A program made the translations under genes and the position numbers. Below, in pieces: positions 1 to 7,249 of a DNA stretch of 13,424 bases. The DNA lies in assembly GCA_900642245.1 (NCBI GenBank), contig CAAAJI010000780.1, positions 16,456 to 29,879 of the forward strand, written 5' to 3'. The stretch comes from Fragilaria radians. Its lineage: Eukaryota; Bacillariophyta; Fragilariophyceae; Fragilariales; Fragilariaceae. The stretch's first letter is position 1. Every line of letters begins with the position of its first letter. The notes beneath the pieces were generated by a model. It was not told the DNA's origin, searched no databases, and saw only the letters and a program-made list of their open reading frames with translations.

Positions 1-690
1 ACGGTGATTGTGTCACGGTCTTTTGAATATAACGAATGCTGGTAGTGACCAAATGACTGCACGGCTTATGGGAGTGGAACAAAACTACGATTACATTAAT
101 TCTAGACCGTCTTTGTTTTTCGCCATCATAACATTTTTGTATGATTTCGCAATCCACAAGGTTTTCTCCTATGTGTTTGAATTTTTTTTACTATTTATTA
201 TTATCCGCACGCAAAGTCATTCGAATCATCAATATTCCACTTCAGTATTCAAAGTCCGAGATAGATGTGTCGCTTTAATTAAGCCTTTTGAAGAAGAAAG
301 ATGCAACAACATACGTTAAATTTTTACCAGACAGGTTAGCTAACAAAACAATTATGTTGTAAGAAGAAATTCAAGAAATTATCAAGTCAGGAAAGATTTT
401 CTATTTTGCTTCAAAGTTGAGTACATATGAACTGACTATGAAGCCTGTAAGATTGTCCAAGAACTAGGTAATACTAGGTTTTTGATTATGCACCCACACT
501 AATTTGAGCATTTGGTGGAGTGTTTGTAGATGCAATTTGTGAAAAAATCTGCACCATTCCTGACATGTCTCTAATTGAGCGTCGTATCAAGCAGTAACTG
601 TTTGCAATGATTGCCACTATGGAAATTGTAAGTCTAGGATCCAACACCCCATAAAATTGCAAAATATTGAAGATGACGATAGTAAGTTCC
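1..690 (+). repeat. Direct repeat, copy 1 (duplicated gene-upstream segment)
   Basis: This stretch recurs in the same orientation at 11108-11743. Positions 1-242 match 11108-11349 without a mismatch; from 243 onward there are many substitutions and several indels, including about 45 extra bases here near 348-400 and a 6-bp indel near 527. Similarity ends at about 686-690, where the 3' end of copia element A begins. In the second copy the perfect block lies just upstream of the start codon of the AAA-TPR gene, so this copy is probably the upstream region of a related gene beyond the left edge. Apart from a weak conserved minus-strand frame (486-687) I see no gene in it. Confidence 0.9.
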
Positions 691-951
691 CACCAATGGT
701 TTTGTCATATAGTCTCCTAACATTTCTGTAGTTGGGCAGAACTCAACCTTAATGTCTTTCCAATTAATCAAGTCATTCATGAAACAATATTTGATCTCAA
801 AATGTCTAGTTCTCTTTCCTGAACTTGTTTTACCATTCATCTCTAACTTCATTGCTTCCTGATTATCTCTATAAACAATATTATCTTTAACTTGATATCC
901 TTGTTCATTTAAAAATAATGGTCCATAGAACCTTGGAAGCAATATCGTCAA
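687..951 (-). pseudogene. Element A RNase H C-terminus
   Basis: This continues the RNase H domain after the frameshift near 920: FLNEQGY, then YRDNQEAMKLE with an acidic catalytic Asp, SSGKRTRHFEIKYCF, and the terminal copia motif GDYMTKPL. Homology to the element ends about two codons later (near 687), and the remaining residues up to the stop at 634 come from the direct repeat, so the last part of the open frame is a chimera of element and flank. Confidence 0.88.
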
Positions 952-2267
952 AGGAGATTAATTCTGCTCCAGTTGAACTTCTAGTATTTGTCTTTTGTTT
1001 TGTTGAAACAACTTGAGCCGCTCCCTTCCCTAATGTCATAATTGCGCCCGTTTGGCTTCGCATGTCATTATGTACGGCAAACGATGCATCTAAATACCAC
1101 TTGGCAATCCAAGTATCATCCATTGACAATCTCAATTTATCATCCTTTGTGTTTTTTAGAAATTGCAAAAATAAAATCAATTTATCCCAATCCTCCTCTG
1201 TTGGGTTTATTACCCTGGTTGTTAAAAATGCCATACATGGCATTATATCTGGTCTTACTCTTTTTGCCAAGAATAATCCCTTTGCCACAAATGCATGAAA
1301 AAATTCATGATCCTTACCTTTTAGTTGTGTATTTTTCTCTTCATTTCCAATTTTGAACAAGTTCTGATCCCATGGATACTTCACCTTTTTATCACCTAAA
1401 TCATATGGGAATTCCTTAATCATCTCTTCTACGTATTCTTGCATATAAATCTGGAGAATCTCATTTTCTGAATAGTCAAGTGTCATAGCCAAATATTTAT
1501 GCATTTTTCCACGGACTGCCGTCACTATACCAATGCTTTCATTGCCATATTTTTCATTTAACCAATTGTGAAAACTATCATTTACTTGAGCAGATTTGTG
1601 GCTTGATTTCAAATCATATACGTGCCATACCACTGTATGTAGTGTTCCATTACGATTGGCAACACATGGATCATATGGATTAATTTTGAAACCACTTGAC
1701 TCCAAATCATTTCTCAATCTTTTATAGAAAAGCAATGCTGATTGTAACATTCCATTGATTTCCTTTAATACTTGAACATATAAAATCTTCTTCCCATTTA
1801 CAATTGAGACATAATCTTTATAAATAAGTGGATCTAGATCCACAAGCATATCAACCAATGCACCCCTTATCTTCATAATAATTCTTTCTCCATCTTCTGT
1901 TGTTCCTGCTGGTGTTTGAACAAATGCATTTGGGATATCCAGGGTCATCACATCCCTCATTTCTTTTGCATCAATATTTCCAATAAGTACAATGGATTCT
2001 GTTGCAACTGTAGGACTTGATGCCTCCTCCTTACTCATAAATTTACGCTGCACACTTACATTTGCACAGGTTCTTGCCTTGATTCGTTTATCACCTTTCA
2101 ACCAAAAAAATTAAACTTTCCATTGATCTCTCTCTCTCTTTATCAGTCAAGGACTCCAATTTTACTGGTACAAAAACACCTCTTGCGTGCAACTGTTTCA
2201 TTTCATCAAATGCTGCTTCTTTTCCTCTTTCTCCATAATGATGAAATCCTTGTTCAAGGTTGTATGT
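905..2267 (-). pseudogene. Element A reverse transcriptase and start of RNase H
   Basis: This is the copia reverse transcriptase (RVT_2). The N-terminal part, read from 2267 to about 2100, contains FDEMKQLHARGVF and is followed by a 1-nt slip in a T run, after which RIKARTCAN starts the core. The first catalytic Asp is present in TLDIPNAFVQT. The catalytic pair normally read V-D-D is V-Y-D here (WHVYDLKSSH; Tyr codon at 1616-1618), so polymerase activity should be lost. RNase H follows with YLDASFAVH and SSTGAELIS. The frame ends at 905 after a slip near 920 and continues in another frame downstream. Confidence 0.92.
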
Positions 2268-2822
2268 TTACAATAGTCCATATAGATTTTTCTCCTTATT
2301 CCCTGTTGTGTTGAACTTGTGAATGACTTGTGCAATTACTTTACTTGATGCTTCACCATATTCAATAAACTCATTACCCCTTTCAGGCAAATCATGTTGC
2401 AACAAGTTAGTACGGATGACTGGTTTTACTCTTTTACCACTTCTTGTCACTATGCCTCCGATATCGTCAATGGCATGCTGTATTTCTTCTTTGTCATCAC
2501 TTTCATTCACTTCTTTTTCATTAGTTAATTCTTGAATTTCCTCATTTCTAAATTCATGATTTATGTCAATATCTTCATTATTTCCTACTTCTGGTCTGCT
2601 CACAAGGTTTTCTTCAACATGCTCCATTTCTACAATCTCATATAAATTATTCTCATCAACTTCCACAGAATTGCCATCTTCATCATCTGGGATCATCAGC
2701 TTCATCTTTTCCAGATCCTCATCAAATGCTTCATCTGTGGATTCATATTGCACTCCTGGAAGCCAAGAATTATCATATAAGGTCACTCCTGTTTTTGATG
2801 TAACTTTCATCCCTTCAGGCAT
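2268..2822 (-). pseudogene. Element A integrase-RT linker region
   Basis: This is an acidic, low-complexity stretch of about 184 residues rich in Glu and Asp, with a basic patch around VTRSGKRVKPV. This kind of linker lies between integrase and reverse transcriptase in copia polyproteins. It is entered after a 1-nt indel near 2815 and ends at an in-frame TAA (2268-2270) right after YGLL. The reading continues in the same frame beyond it with a normal-looking RT N-terminus, so the stop is a nonsense change within the element. Confidence 0.75.
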
Positions 2823-3724
2823 CTTTCGCGCTGTGCTAATTTATGCATACATTCAAGAATGTGTTGAGTCATTGGAATCATAGTCACCTGCCTTCTTTTT
2901 ATTACTTGACCTGTCATCAAATTCATTATCTCATGACCTCCTTGTAAGTTGGATAAAAACCTTAAGTATATACCATCGATTGCTCTAGGTATCAATGAAT
3001 TTGTTGGATCATTTTCATCATGTGCTTGAGCATATGTTCCAAATTGAATCACACAGTGTTTTTCATAATCTAACACTTCTTTGTGCATTATCATCCTTGG
3101 ACTGTAGAAGTGTGATGTTCCCCCTCCTGGAGGAAAATAATTTAGCTTTTTTTTACTATCCATAACTAAGACTTGCAGCATTAACTTTGGCACAGCCTTG
3201 AATGGTAATCAATGAAATGTTGCCCTTACTCGTTCCTTAATCAGCCTATTATTCCTCTCTGTCTCAGGTACATGCTCCTTGGCACTGGAAAAATGGAATG
3301 AAAGGCTGAAATCCTTTTAAAATCCTTCAATTATTGGCTTAAATTCATTATCAGCATGAATTTGGGTAACTTTGAACCCTGCTTTCTGGTAGATCTTTAT
3401 TACATTCTTCAAAACACGAATATATTCCTCTTTTCCTTGATGTCTAATTGCCTCAGCCGTCTGGTACATTATGTTTCTGGAAATTGTGGTGAAAAAGGCA
3501 ATTCCATTCACAAACATTGTGTCAATGCAAAGTGTTACATGTTGCTGTCTTTTCATCAATTCAGGCGGAATCTCAATATGATCTGAAACAACTGGATTTG
3601 GTTTTGATCTGGTTGTTTTTCCTTTAATTCCTCCAATATCGGGTCCAAATATTGCTTCTGAAATGTTAACTTCTTCAATTGTCACCGGGTTATTTATAAT
3701 GGAATTCATATTAATGATTGCTTT
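2823..3724 (-). pseudogene. Element A integrase
   Basis: This is the DDE integrase that inserts copia cDNA. The catalytic residues can all be placed: Asp in LCIDTMFVNG, Asp in QIHADNEF and Glu in HVPETERNNR (Glu codon at 3263-3265). The frame stays constant from 3724 to about 2815 but is cut by TAA at 3317-3319 and TGA at 3209-3211; the latter stands where the family normally has Arg. The C-terminal part around YFPPGGGTSHFYSP and IDGIYLRFL matches the copia integrase C-terminal region. The N-terminal join to the pre-integrase is split by solo LTR 1. The frame shifts near 2815. Confidence 0.87.
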
Positions 3725-3729
3725 GAAAT
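3725..3729. repeat. Target-site duplication, left copy (GAAAT)
   Basis: This is identical to 4138-4142 and directly abuts the TG end of solo LTR 1. Confidence 0.87.
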
Positions 3730-4137
3730 TGCTCTATCCCAGGTGGATATGCGCATTTACGAACGAATTTTCGAGGTGTATAAATTATGATCTATTTTAT
3801 CATTCTAAAATTACGCTGTATGTAGAAACAATACTAGCATAGACTTCCATATGTAAAAAACACCGAACTGGATCACGTTCAATCTGATCCACTGACATAA
3901 GTGCTATTTTCTCTTATCCCGTACTTGGGATAGAGATATCAATAATATATTAATATAACTTTGATAACATCAAAGTGTTTATGAACGATGATTAAAAATC
4001 ATCTCTTTTTTCTTACTCAAGATAATTTTATTATTATCTTGTTTGTACTTTTGATTAGCTCTTCTGAGCATCATTTAATTAGTATATTAAAGTAAGGTTA
4101 AGAGTATTGTCTTACCTCTGTACTCTAATATAGTACA
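3730..4137. mobile_element. Solo LTR 1 (408 bp) inserted in element A
   Basis: The insert begins TG (TGCTCTATCCC) and ends CA (ATAGTACA), the terminal dinucleotides of LTRs. It is flanked on both sides by GAAAT (3725-3729 and 4138-4142), a 5-bp duplication as made by copia integrases. Removing it together with one GAAAT rejoins the split pre-integrase and integrase coding. There is no internal retroelement sequence, so it is a solo LTR left by LTR-LTR recombination. Orientation is uncertain because both strands begin TG and end CA. It is not the same sequence as the LTR of element B or as solo LTR 2. Confidence 0.88.
3911..4073. repeat. Cluster of short hairpins in solo LTR 1
   Basis: Successive inverted repeats are visible: 3911-3935 (ctcttatccc against gggatagag, one bulge), 3958-3976 (actttgat, 3-nt loop, perfect), 3987-4003 (gatgatt, 3-nt loop, perfect), 4018-4041 (caagataat, 6-nt loop, perfect) and 4052-4073 (tgat and gctc arms, 4-nt loop). 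Others lie nearby at 3870-3890 and 4119-4137. The role is unknown. Confidence 0.8.
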
Positions 4138-4142
4138 GAAAT
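4138..4142. repeat. Target-site duplication, right copy (GAAAT)
   Basis: This is identical to 3725-3729 and directly abuts the CA end of solo LTR 1. Confidence 0.87.
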
Positions 4143-4392
4143 CATGTATAGAAGGTGTTCTTAGACAGCGGTATAGTTCTCTTGCCTTATATGCTCTGAG
4201 AATTTGTCGATTTGTAAAGAAACTCTTCCTTTCCTCTAGTGTGTTCAGCATATTTATTTCCTTAGATTCATGCTTCCTGGTATCAAATGAATTCTTTGGT
4301 GTATAATAATAAAGTCCATTCACAGCCTGCTTGAATTCAATTACTTTTCCGTCACCCATATGGACAACAAAAGCCTTTTTTGTCAGAATCAT
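4143..4392 (-). pseudogene. Element A GAG_pre-integrase domain
   Basis: This domain precedes the integrase core in copia Pol. The readable segment includes AFVVHMGDGKVIEF, then GLYYYTPK and a run ending ARELYRCLRTPSIHDF. The reading stops abruptly after Asp-Phe at the target duplication of the inserted solo LTR, and it resumes with Lys-Ala-Ile-Ile on the other side (minus strand below 3725). The upstream junction near 4385 needs two indels, one in a run of six A. Confidence 0.85.
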
Positions 4393-4799
4393 AAGTTATT
4401 CCTTTCCATCTCATGGAATGCAAAGAAATTAGTGATTGCATGTGGATTATACCAAACTTGTTTTGGATATCTAGGCACTCTTCCTGTTAATTTTGTCTTT
4501 AGGTCTCCACAATTTGTGGACAGTATTAACTCTTCATCACTCTCCTTACTATCTTGTAAATACTTTCGATTACAAAAAACACTGGCTGTCAATTCATTGT
4601 CTAACAATATCCAATCTCTCATTTCTTGTGCTTAATAGAATTGTACATGAGTTCCTGCCCAATTAATTGTATCTACTGTTTCACTTGGTATAGTTGAAGG
4701 ATTTACCAGACTTTGTGAAGTATTATTTTCGCCCCTTTGCTCTGCATTGATATGGGTTTGCTGCCTTTGCATGTCATTCTTCTTCATTTTGTTCACATA
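4389..4799 (-). pseudogene. Element A protease region
   Basis: Downstream of the knuckle the frame carries a linker and then DWILLDNELTASVFCN followed by the protein from about 4540 to 4390. This is the aspartic protease of copia polyproteins, which cuts Gag-Pol. The active-site Asp is present, but the usual small Ser/Thr-Thr pair after it reads E-L-T, so the site looks damaged. An in-frame TAA at 4632-4634 separates the linker from the protease, the TGA at 4800-4802 separates it from Gag, and the frame is lost near 4385. The downstream motif HAITNFFAF is typical of this family. Confidence 0.8.
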
Positions 4800-5996
4800 T
4801 CATTCTTCCCTTGGTTTGCTCTTTTCATTACATTTTGGAGATTTGTATCCTGTCTTACCGCAACAGTAGCACTTTCCTTCAAGTTGAGCAAAGGATAACT
4901 CAGGTAAATCCATGTTATCATCTTTCTTAGGCTTGTTCTCATTTTCCTTACTTTTCTCTTGACCTCTTCTTCCTAAATTGTCAAATTTATGGTTATTTAG
5001 CACATTGGACGCATCAGCAATGGATTTAGAATACTGGTCATGCTTTAGTGATTGTTGCTGTCTGAGATTGTTTAGCAATGACCCATATTTTGCTTTATCA
5101 CTATTCTCAAGGTAAGCATAAGCTAAACACTGTTCAAAAGCAATTTTTTGGCATTTCCTCACTTCCTGTTGATCATTTTCATTGTACCCTTCCATTGATT
5201 CAACAAATTGTCAAAATGATTGGCCCACCTAATTGAGATACCAATAAATCCTTGGTTGTCTTAAATCTTTGTGTGTAATCTGTCAAATCCTCCTGATCTC
5301 TTTGTTTCAAGTTGATCAATGCCTTCATCACATCAAGTATAATTGATATTTCATATCTGTGTTCTTGGAAATTCAGAGAGTGCTGTTTAATTGCTTGCAA
5401 ACGTTTTATGAAATTATTCTTAATCAGATTCTCAAAATCATTTCTGGATTCAATCCTTACTTGCATACCTCTTGCTGCAAACTCTTCCCTGAACTCTAGT
5501 TCAAACTGATGATCTGATACAATTTTTTCTGACAGATCTTCACTTGTAGATACTTGTAGTTCTGGCTTGAGCTTGCTCACCTCAAACTCCTTTATCTCAT
5601 CAAGAGCACTGGCAATATCATTTCCAAATTCAAATTTTTTCTTAACATGATTGATAATGAATAAAGTTGTTGATTCGTATTCTGAGACCTGTTTTGCAGT
5701 GTCCAAGAAAAAACATGCAATCTTTAAGTTCCTTCTTAACCATAGGCTTATGCCTTTCTTGAGACCCATTTGTCTTCTGATAACTACTCTTGCTTCTTGC
5801 ATTCATTTGGTTATTCTGTTATTCCTACCTCTCGGGGTATTCACTGATTTCATGCTTCAACCAGCTGTCTTCTTCCATTAACGATTGTGCTAACTCTCTC
5901 GTTTCAACCAGACCTTGTTTCTCAGTTAACGATCGCGCTAACTGACTTGTAATTTGTTAAAACTGTTGAATTCCTTGTTGTAATGATGACTACAAC
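4800..5996 (-). pseudogene. Element A Gag (nucleocapsid) region
   Basis: This is the structural Gag part of element A, whose product would form the virus-like particle and bind RNA. From 5' to 3' it shows a Gln-rich N-terminus with two copies of an L-A-x-S-L motif (near 5877-5943), a central Gag domain containing YESTTLFIINH and LTDYTQRFK, then a C-terminal knuckle read as CYCCGKTGYKSPKC (near 4835-4865). The family pattern is C-x2-C-x4-H-x4-C; here the His is Tyr (codon at 4845-4847). In-frame stops lie at 5990-5992, 5957-5959, 5825-5827, 5819-5821 and 4800-4802. Frameshifts occur near 5700 in an A run and near 5205. The true start codon is not visible. Confidence 0.85.
5877..5943 (-). repeat. 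Short in-frame repeat in Gag N-terminus
   Basis: The 19-base blocks at 5877-5895 and 5925-5943 differ at three positions and are 48 bp apart, exactly 16 codons. On the minus strand they encode two similar peptides around LARSL and LAQSL. This looks like a small internal duplication of a helical segment in Gag. Confidence 0.75.
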
Positions 5997-6511
5997 CTAC
6001 AAACTCTCACTACGATTTTCTAATCTGAGGTTTAAACAAATTATGAGCTGGAATTTACATTCTTTCACCGAAGTTCTGTCAGTTTGTCTGTAACCCTTAT
6101 CGCGCATCTTCCAACAGTGCGTGCTAAATCTCGAACGGGATATGTGATCATGTATTGAGGAGCACCTCTGCTTTGAGCCTCTAAAATGCAAACGCAAATT
6201 GCACTCAGCACAATGGAAGCTGAATACATAGCTCTCAGCCAAGCAATGCGCAATTTAATCCCTATTCGAGAAGCTTTGAAATAGGTTATGACAATAGTCT
6301 TTGAAATGCCAAAAACCATTTCCTATGTTACCCACTCTAAATTGGTGTATGACAATCACGATGAAGTTGAGAAATACAATGTACTCCAATCAACTGTATT
6401 TGAAGATAATGATGCGTGTTTATAATTTGCTTGAATGCCTTGACTGACCCCTCGTACCAAGCATATTGGCATAGCTTACCATTGGTTTCGAGAACAGGTT
6501 GAATCTTTTCA

Positions 6512-6516
6512 GATTC
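6512..6516. repeat. Target-site duplication, left copy (GATTC)
   Basis: This is identical to 6783-6787 and abuts the TG end of solo LTR 2. Confidence 0.88.
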
Positions 6517-6666
6517 TGTTGAAACCACACTTCCTTGAACGTGAGTCCTAGCGCTGTAGAGGCAACAATTGAATCGCGTAGAAGAGGGAGACTTTATCGG
6601 ATGTAAGTCAGATTCTAAAGTAATTATGAGCCACTGGCTCATTCTCATCTACTACTAGTAAGTGAC

Positions 6667-6690
6667 ACAATGACCCTGTGAGGTCATTGT
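6667..6690. repeat. Perfect 9-bp hairpin in solo LTR 2
   Basis: The arms acaatgacc and ggtcattgt pair without a mismatch around a 6-nt loop. The function is unknown. Confidence 0.8.
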
Positions 6691-6737
6691 TTGCCTTGAT
6701 TTCTTCTGCCCTTGGACCGTAACCCAGCCATCTGATG

Positions 6738-6745
6738 TGACGTCA
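6738..6745. promoter_or_regulatory. CRE-like palindrome TGACGTCA in solo LTR 2
   Basis: The full 8-bp CRE/bZIP palindrome is present. TGACGT-type elements are known binding sites of bZIP factors and have been linked to stress or CO2 responses in diatoms, including in LTR promoters. One 8-mer can occur by chance, so the role is only a suggestion. Confidence 0.4.
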
Positions 6746-6782
6746 ACGGTATTTTGTACTGCTCCAGATTCTGGCTCGAACA

Positions 6783-6787
6783 GATTC
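6783..6787. repeat. Target-site duplication, right copy (GATTC)
   Basis: This is identical to 6512-6516 and abuts the CA end of solo LTR 2. Confidence 0.88.
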
Positions 6788-6906
6788 GGCTTGAGCGAGT
6801 CGACACAAAAAATCAGTTAGCTGATCAATTCACAAAGGGACTACCCACCACTCTCTTTCGCGAAGCACGAAAACGTCTTGTGGGTTGGTGAGTAACATCC
6901 ACTGTT

Positions 6907-6917
6907 GAAAGGGAGAG
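6907..6917 (+). other. Polypurine tract of element B
   Basis: The 11-base purine run gaaagggagag lies 15 bp after the Pol stop and just before the TG that opens the LTR. This is where the primer for plus-strand cDNA synthesis is expected. Confidence 0.75.
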
Positions 6918-6918
6918 T

Positions 6919-7238
6919 TGTGATATATTATCGACCAGATGAGATGTTACAAGGATTCCAAGTGATTGTTCATTGTCGGTCGACATACATACTAAAGTGT
7001 GAGACTTTGTGACCGTTTGGAAAGACTGACAGTTTGAAATTTACCGAGATTCACGATCGGAATTCACGATTGAAGTCTACCCGACGGAAGTTTGGTAATC
7101 ACAATTTTAAACCTATAACTTTTATCTAAATTCTCAGTTATTGAATTGCTTCTCGTGGGAGATCAATTCAAGTACTCTACTCTATTAATTCCTCTATCTT
7201 GTAATAAGATAGACTCTCGTGTGTTATCTTTGCTGACA
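6919..7238 (+). mobile_element. 3' LTR of element B (about 320 bp)
   Basis: The LTR opens TGTGATATATTATCG directly after the polypurine tract and is taken to end at GCTGACA (7238), giving TGT/ACA ends. The right end is inferred from the CA dinucleotide alone because no second copy of this LTR lies in the window. Near its 3' end are two hairpins: 7142-7170 (tgaattg arms with a nested tctc/gaga) and 7193-7213 (tctatctt/aagataga, 5-nt loop). An open frame starts 12 bp further on. Confidence 0.75.
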
Positions 7239-7249
7239 AGGACGATCAA

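Larger units (their letters stand above)
687..5996 (-). mobile_element. Ty1/copia retrotransposon A, degenerate, without LTRs
   Basis: On the minus strand the order is Gag, CCHC-type knuckle, protease, GAG_pre-integrase, integrase, reverse transcriptase, RNase H. Integrase before reverse transcriptase defines the copia (Pseudoviridae) superfamily, and the wording of the motifs fits diatom CoDi elements. Coding is broken by at least six frameshifts (near 5700, 5205, 4385, 2815, 2098, 920) and at least eight in-frame stops. The 3' end stops just after the C-terminal motif GDYMTKPL, where the direct repeat takes over, and the Gag end abuts element B, so neither LTR of its own remains. A foreign 408-bp solo LTR lies inside. 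It cannot transpose autonomously. Confidence 0.93.
6517..6782. mobile_element. Solo LTR 2 (266 bp) inserted in element B
   Basis: The insert starts TGTTGAAACC and ends CTCGAACA, so the ends form the inverted TGTT/AACA typical of copia LTRs. It is flanked by GATTC on both sides (6512-6516 and 6783-6787). Excising it with one GATTC joins REQVE to the next conserved block of element B in one frame. No retroelement coding lies inside. It contains a palindromic TGACGTCA and a 9-bp perfect hairpin. It is unlike solo LTR 1 and unlike the LTR of B. Confidence 0.9.
6010..6891 (+). pseudogene. Element B RNase H fragment, split by a solo LTR
   Basis: The plus-strand translation gives SRTGYVIMY, then SKMQTQIALSTMEAEYIALS, then RTKHIGIAYHWFREQVE up to 6511, the last two being hallmark RNase H blocks of copia Pol. 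After solo LTR 2 it resumes with VDTKNQLADQFTKGLP and ends at TGA 6889-6891 after VGW. In-frame stops interrupt it several times, for example next to APLL and EALK and between ACL and LTP. At least one indel is needed near 6115. No function remains. Confidence 0.9.
6010..7238 (+). mobile_element. Ty1/copia retrotransposon B, 5'-truncated
   Basis: Only the 3' end of a plus-strand copia element remains: part of RNase H, the Pol stop codon, a purine tract and the 3' LTR. Gag, protease, integrase and almost all of reverse transcriptase are absent. The left boundary is fuzzy (about 6000-6030) and meets the Gag end of element A, which points the opposite way. A 266-bp solo LTR interrupts its RNase H. 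Its motifs differ from those of element A, so it is a separate copia lineage. Confidence 0.88.

Noticed and set aside
8..319. Plus-strand open frame repeated at 11115-11351
   Set aside because: It looks conserved only because the DNA repeat is identical there; the C-terminal part diverges by frameshift between copies and the composition is not protein-like.
1042..1356. Plus-strand open frames across the RT region
   Set aside because: They are antisense shadows of reverse transcriptase coding.
5997..6648. Minus-strand open frames over element B
   Set aside because: They are antisense to clear copia RNase H motifs on the plus strand and have no recognisable content.
6010..7238. Element B as the missing 5' part or 5' LTR of element A
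   Set aside because: B encodes its own RNase H in the opposite orientation with different wording, and its LTR follows a polypurine tract, so it is the 3' end of another element.
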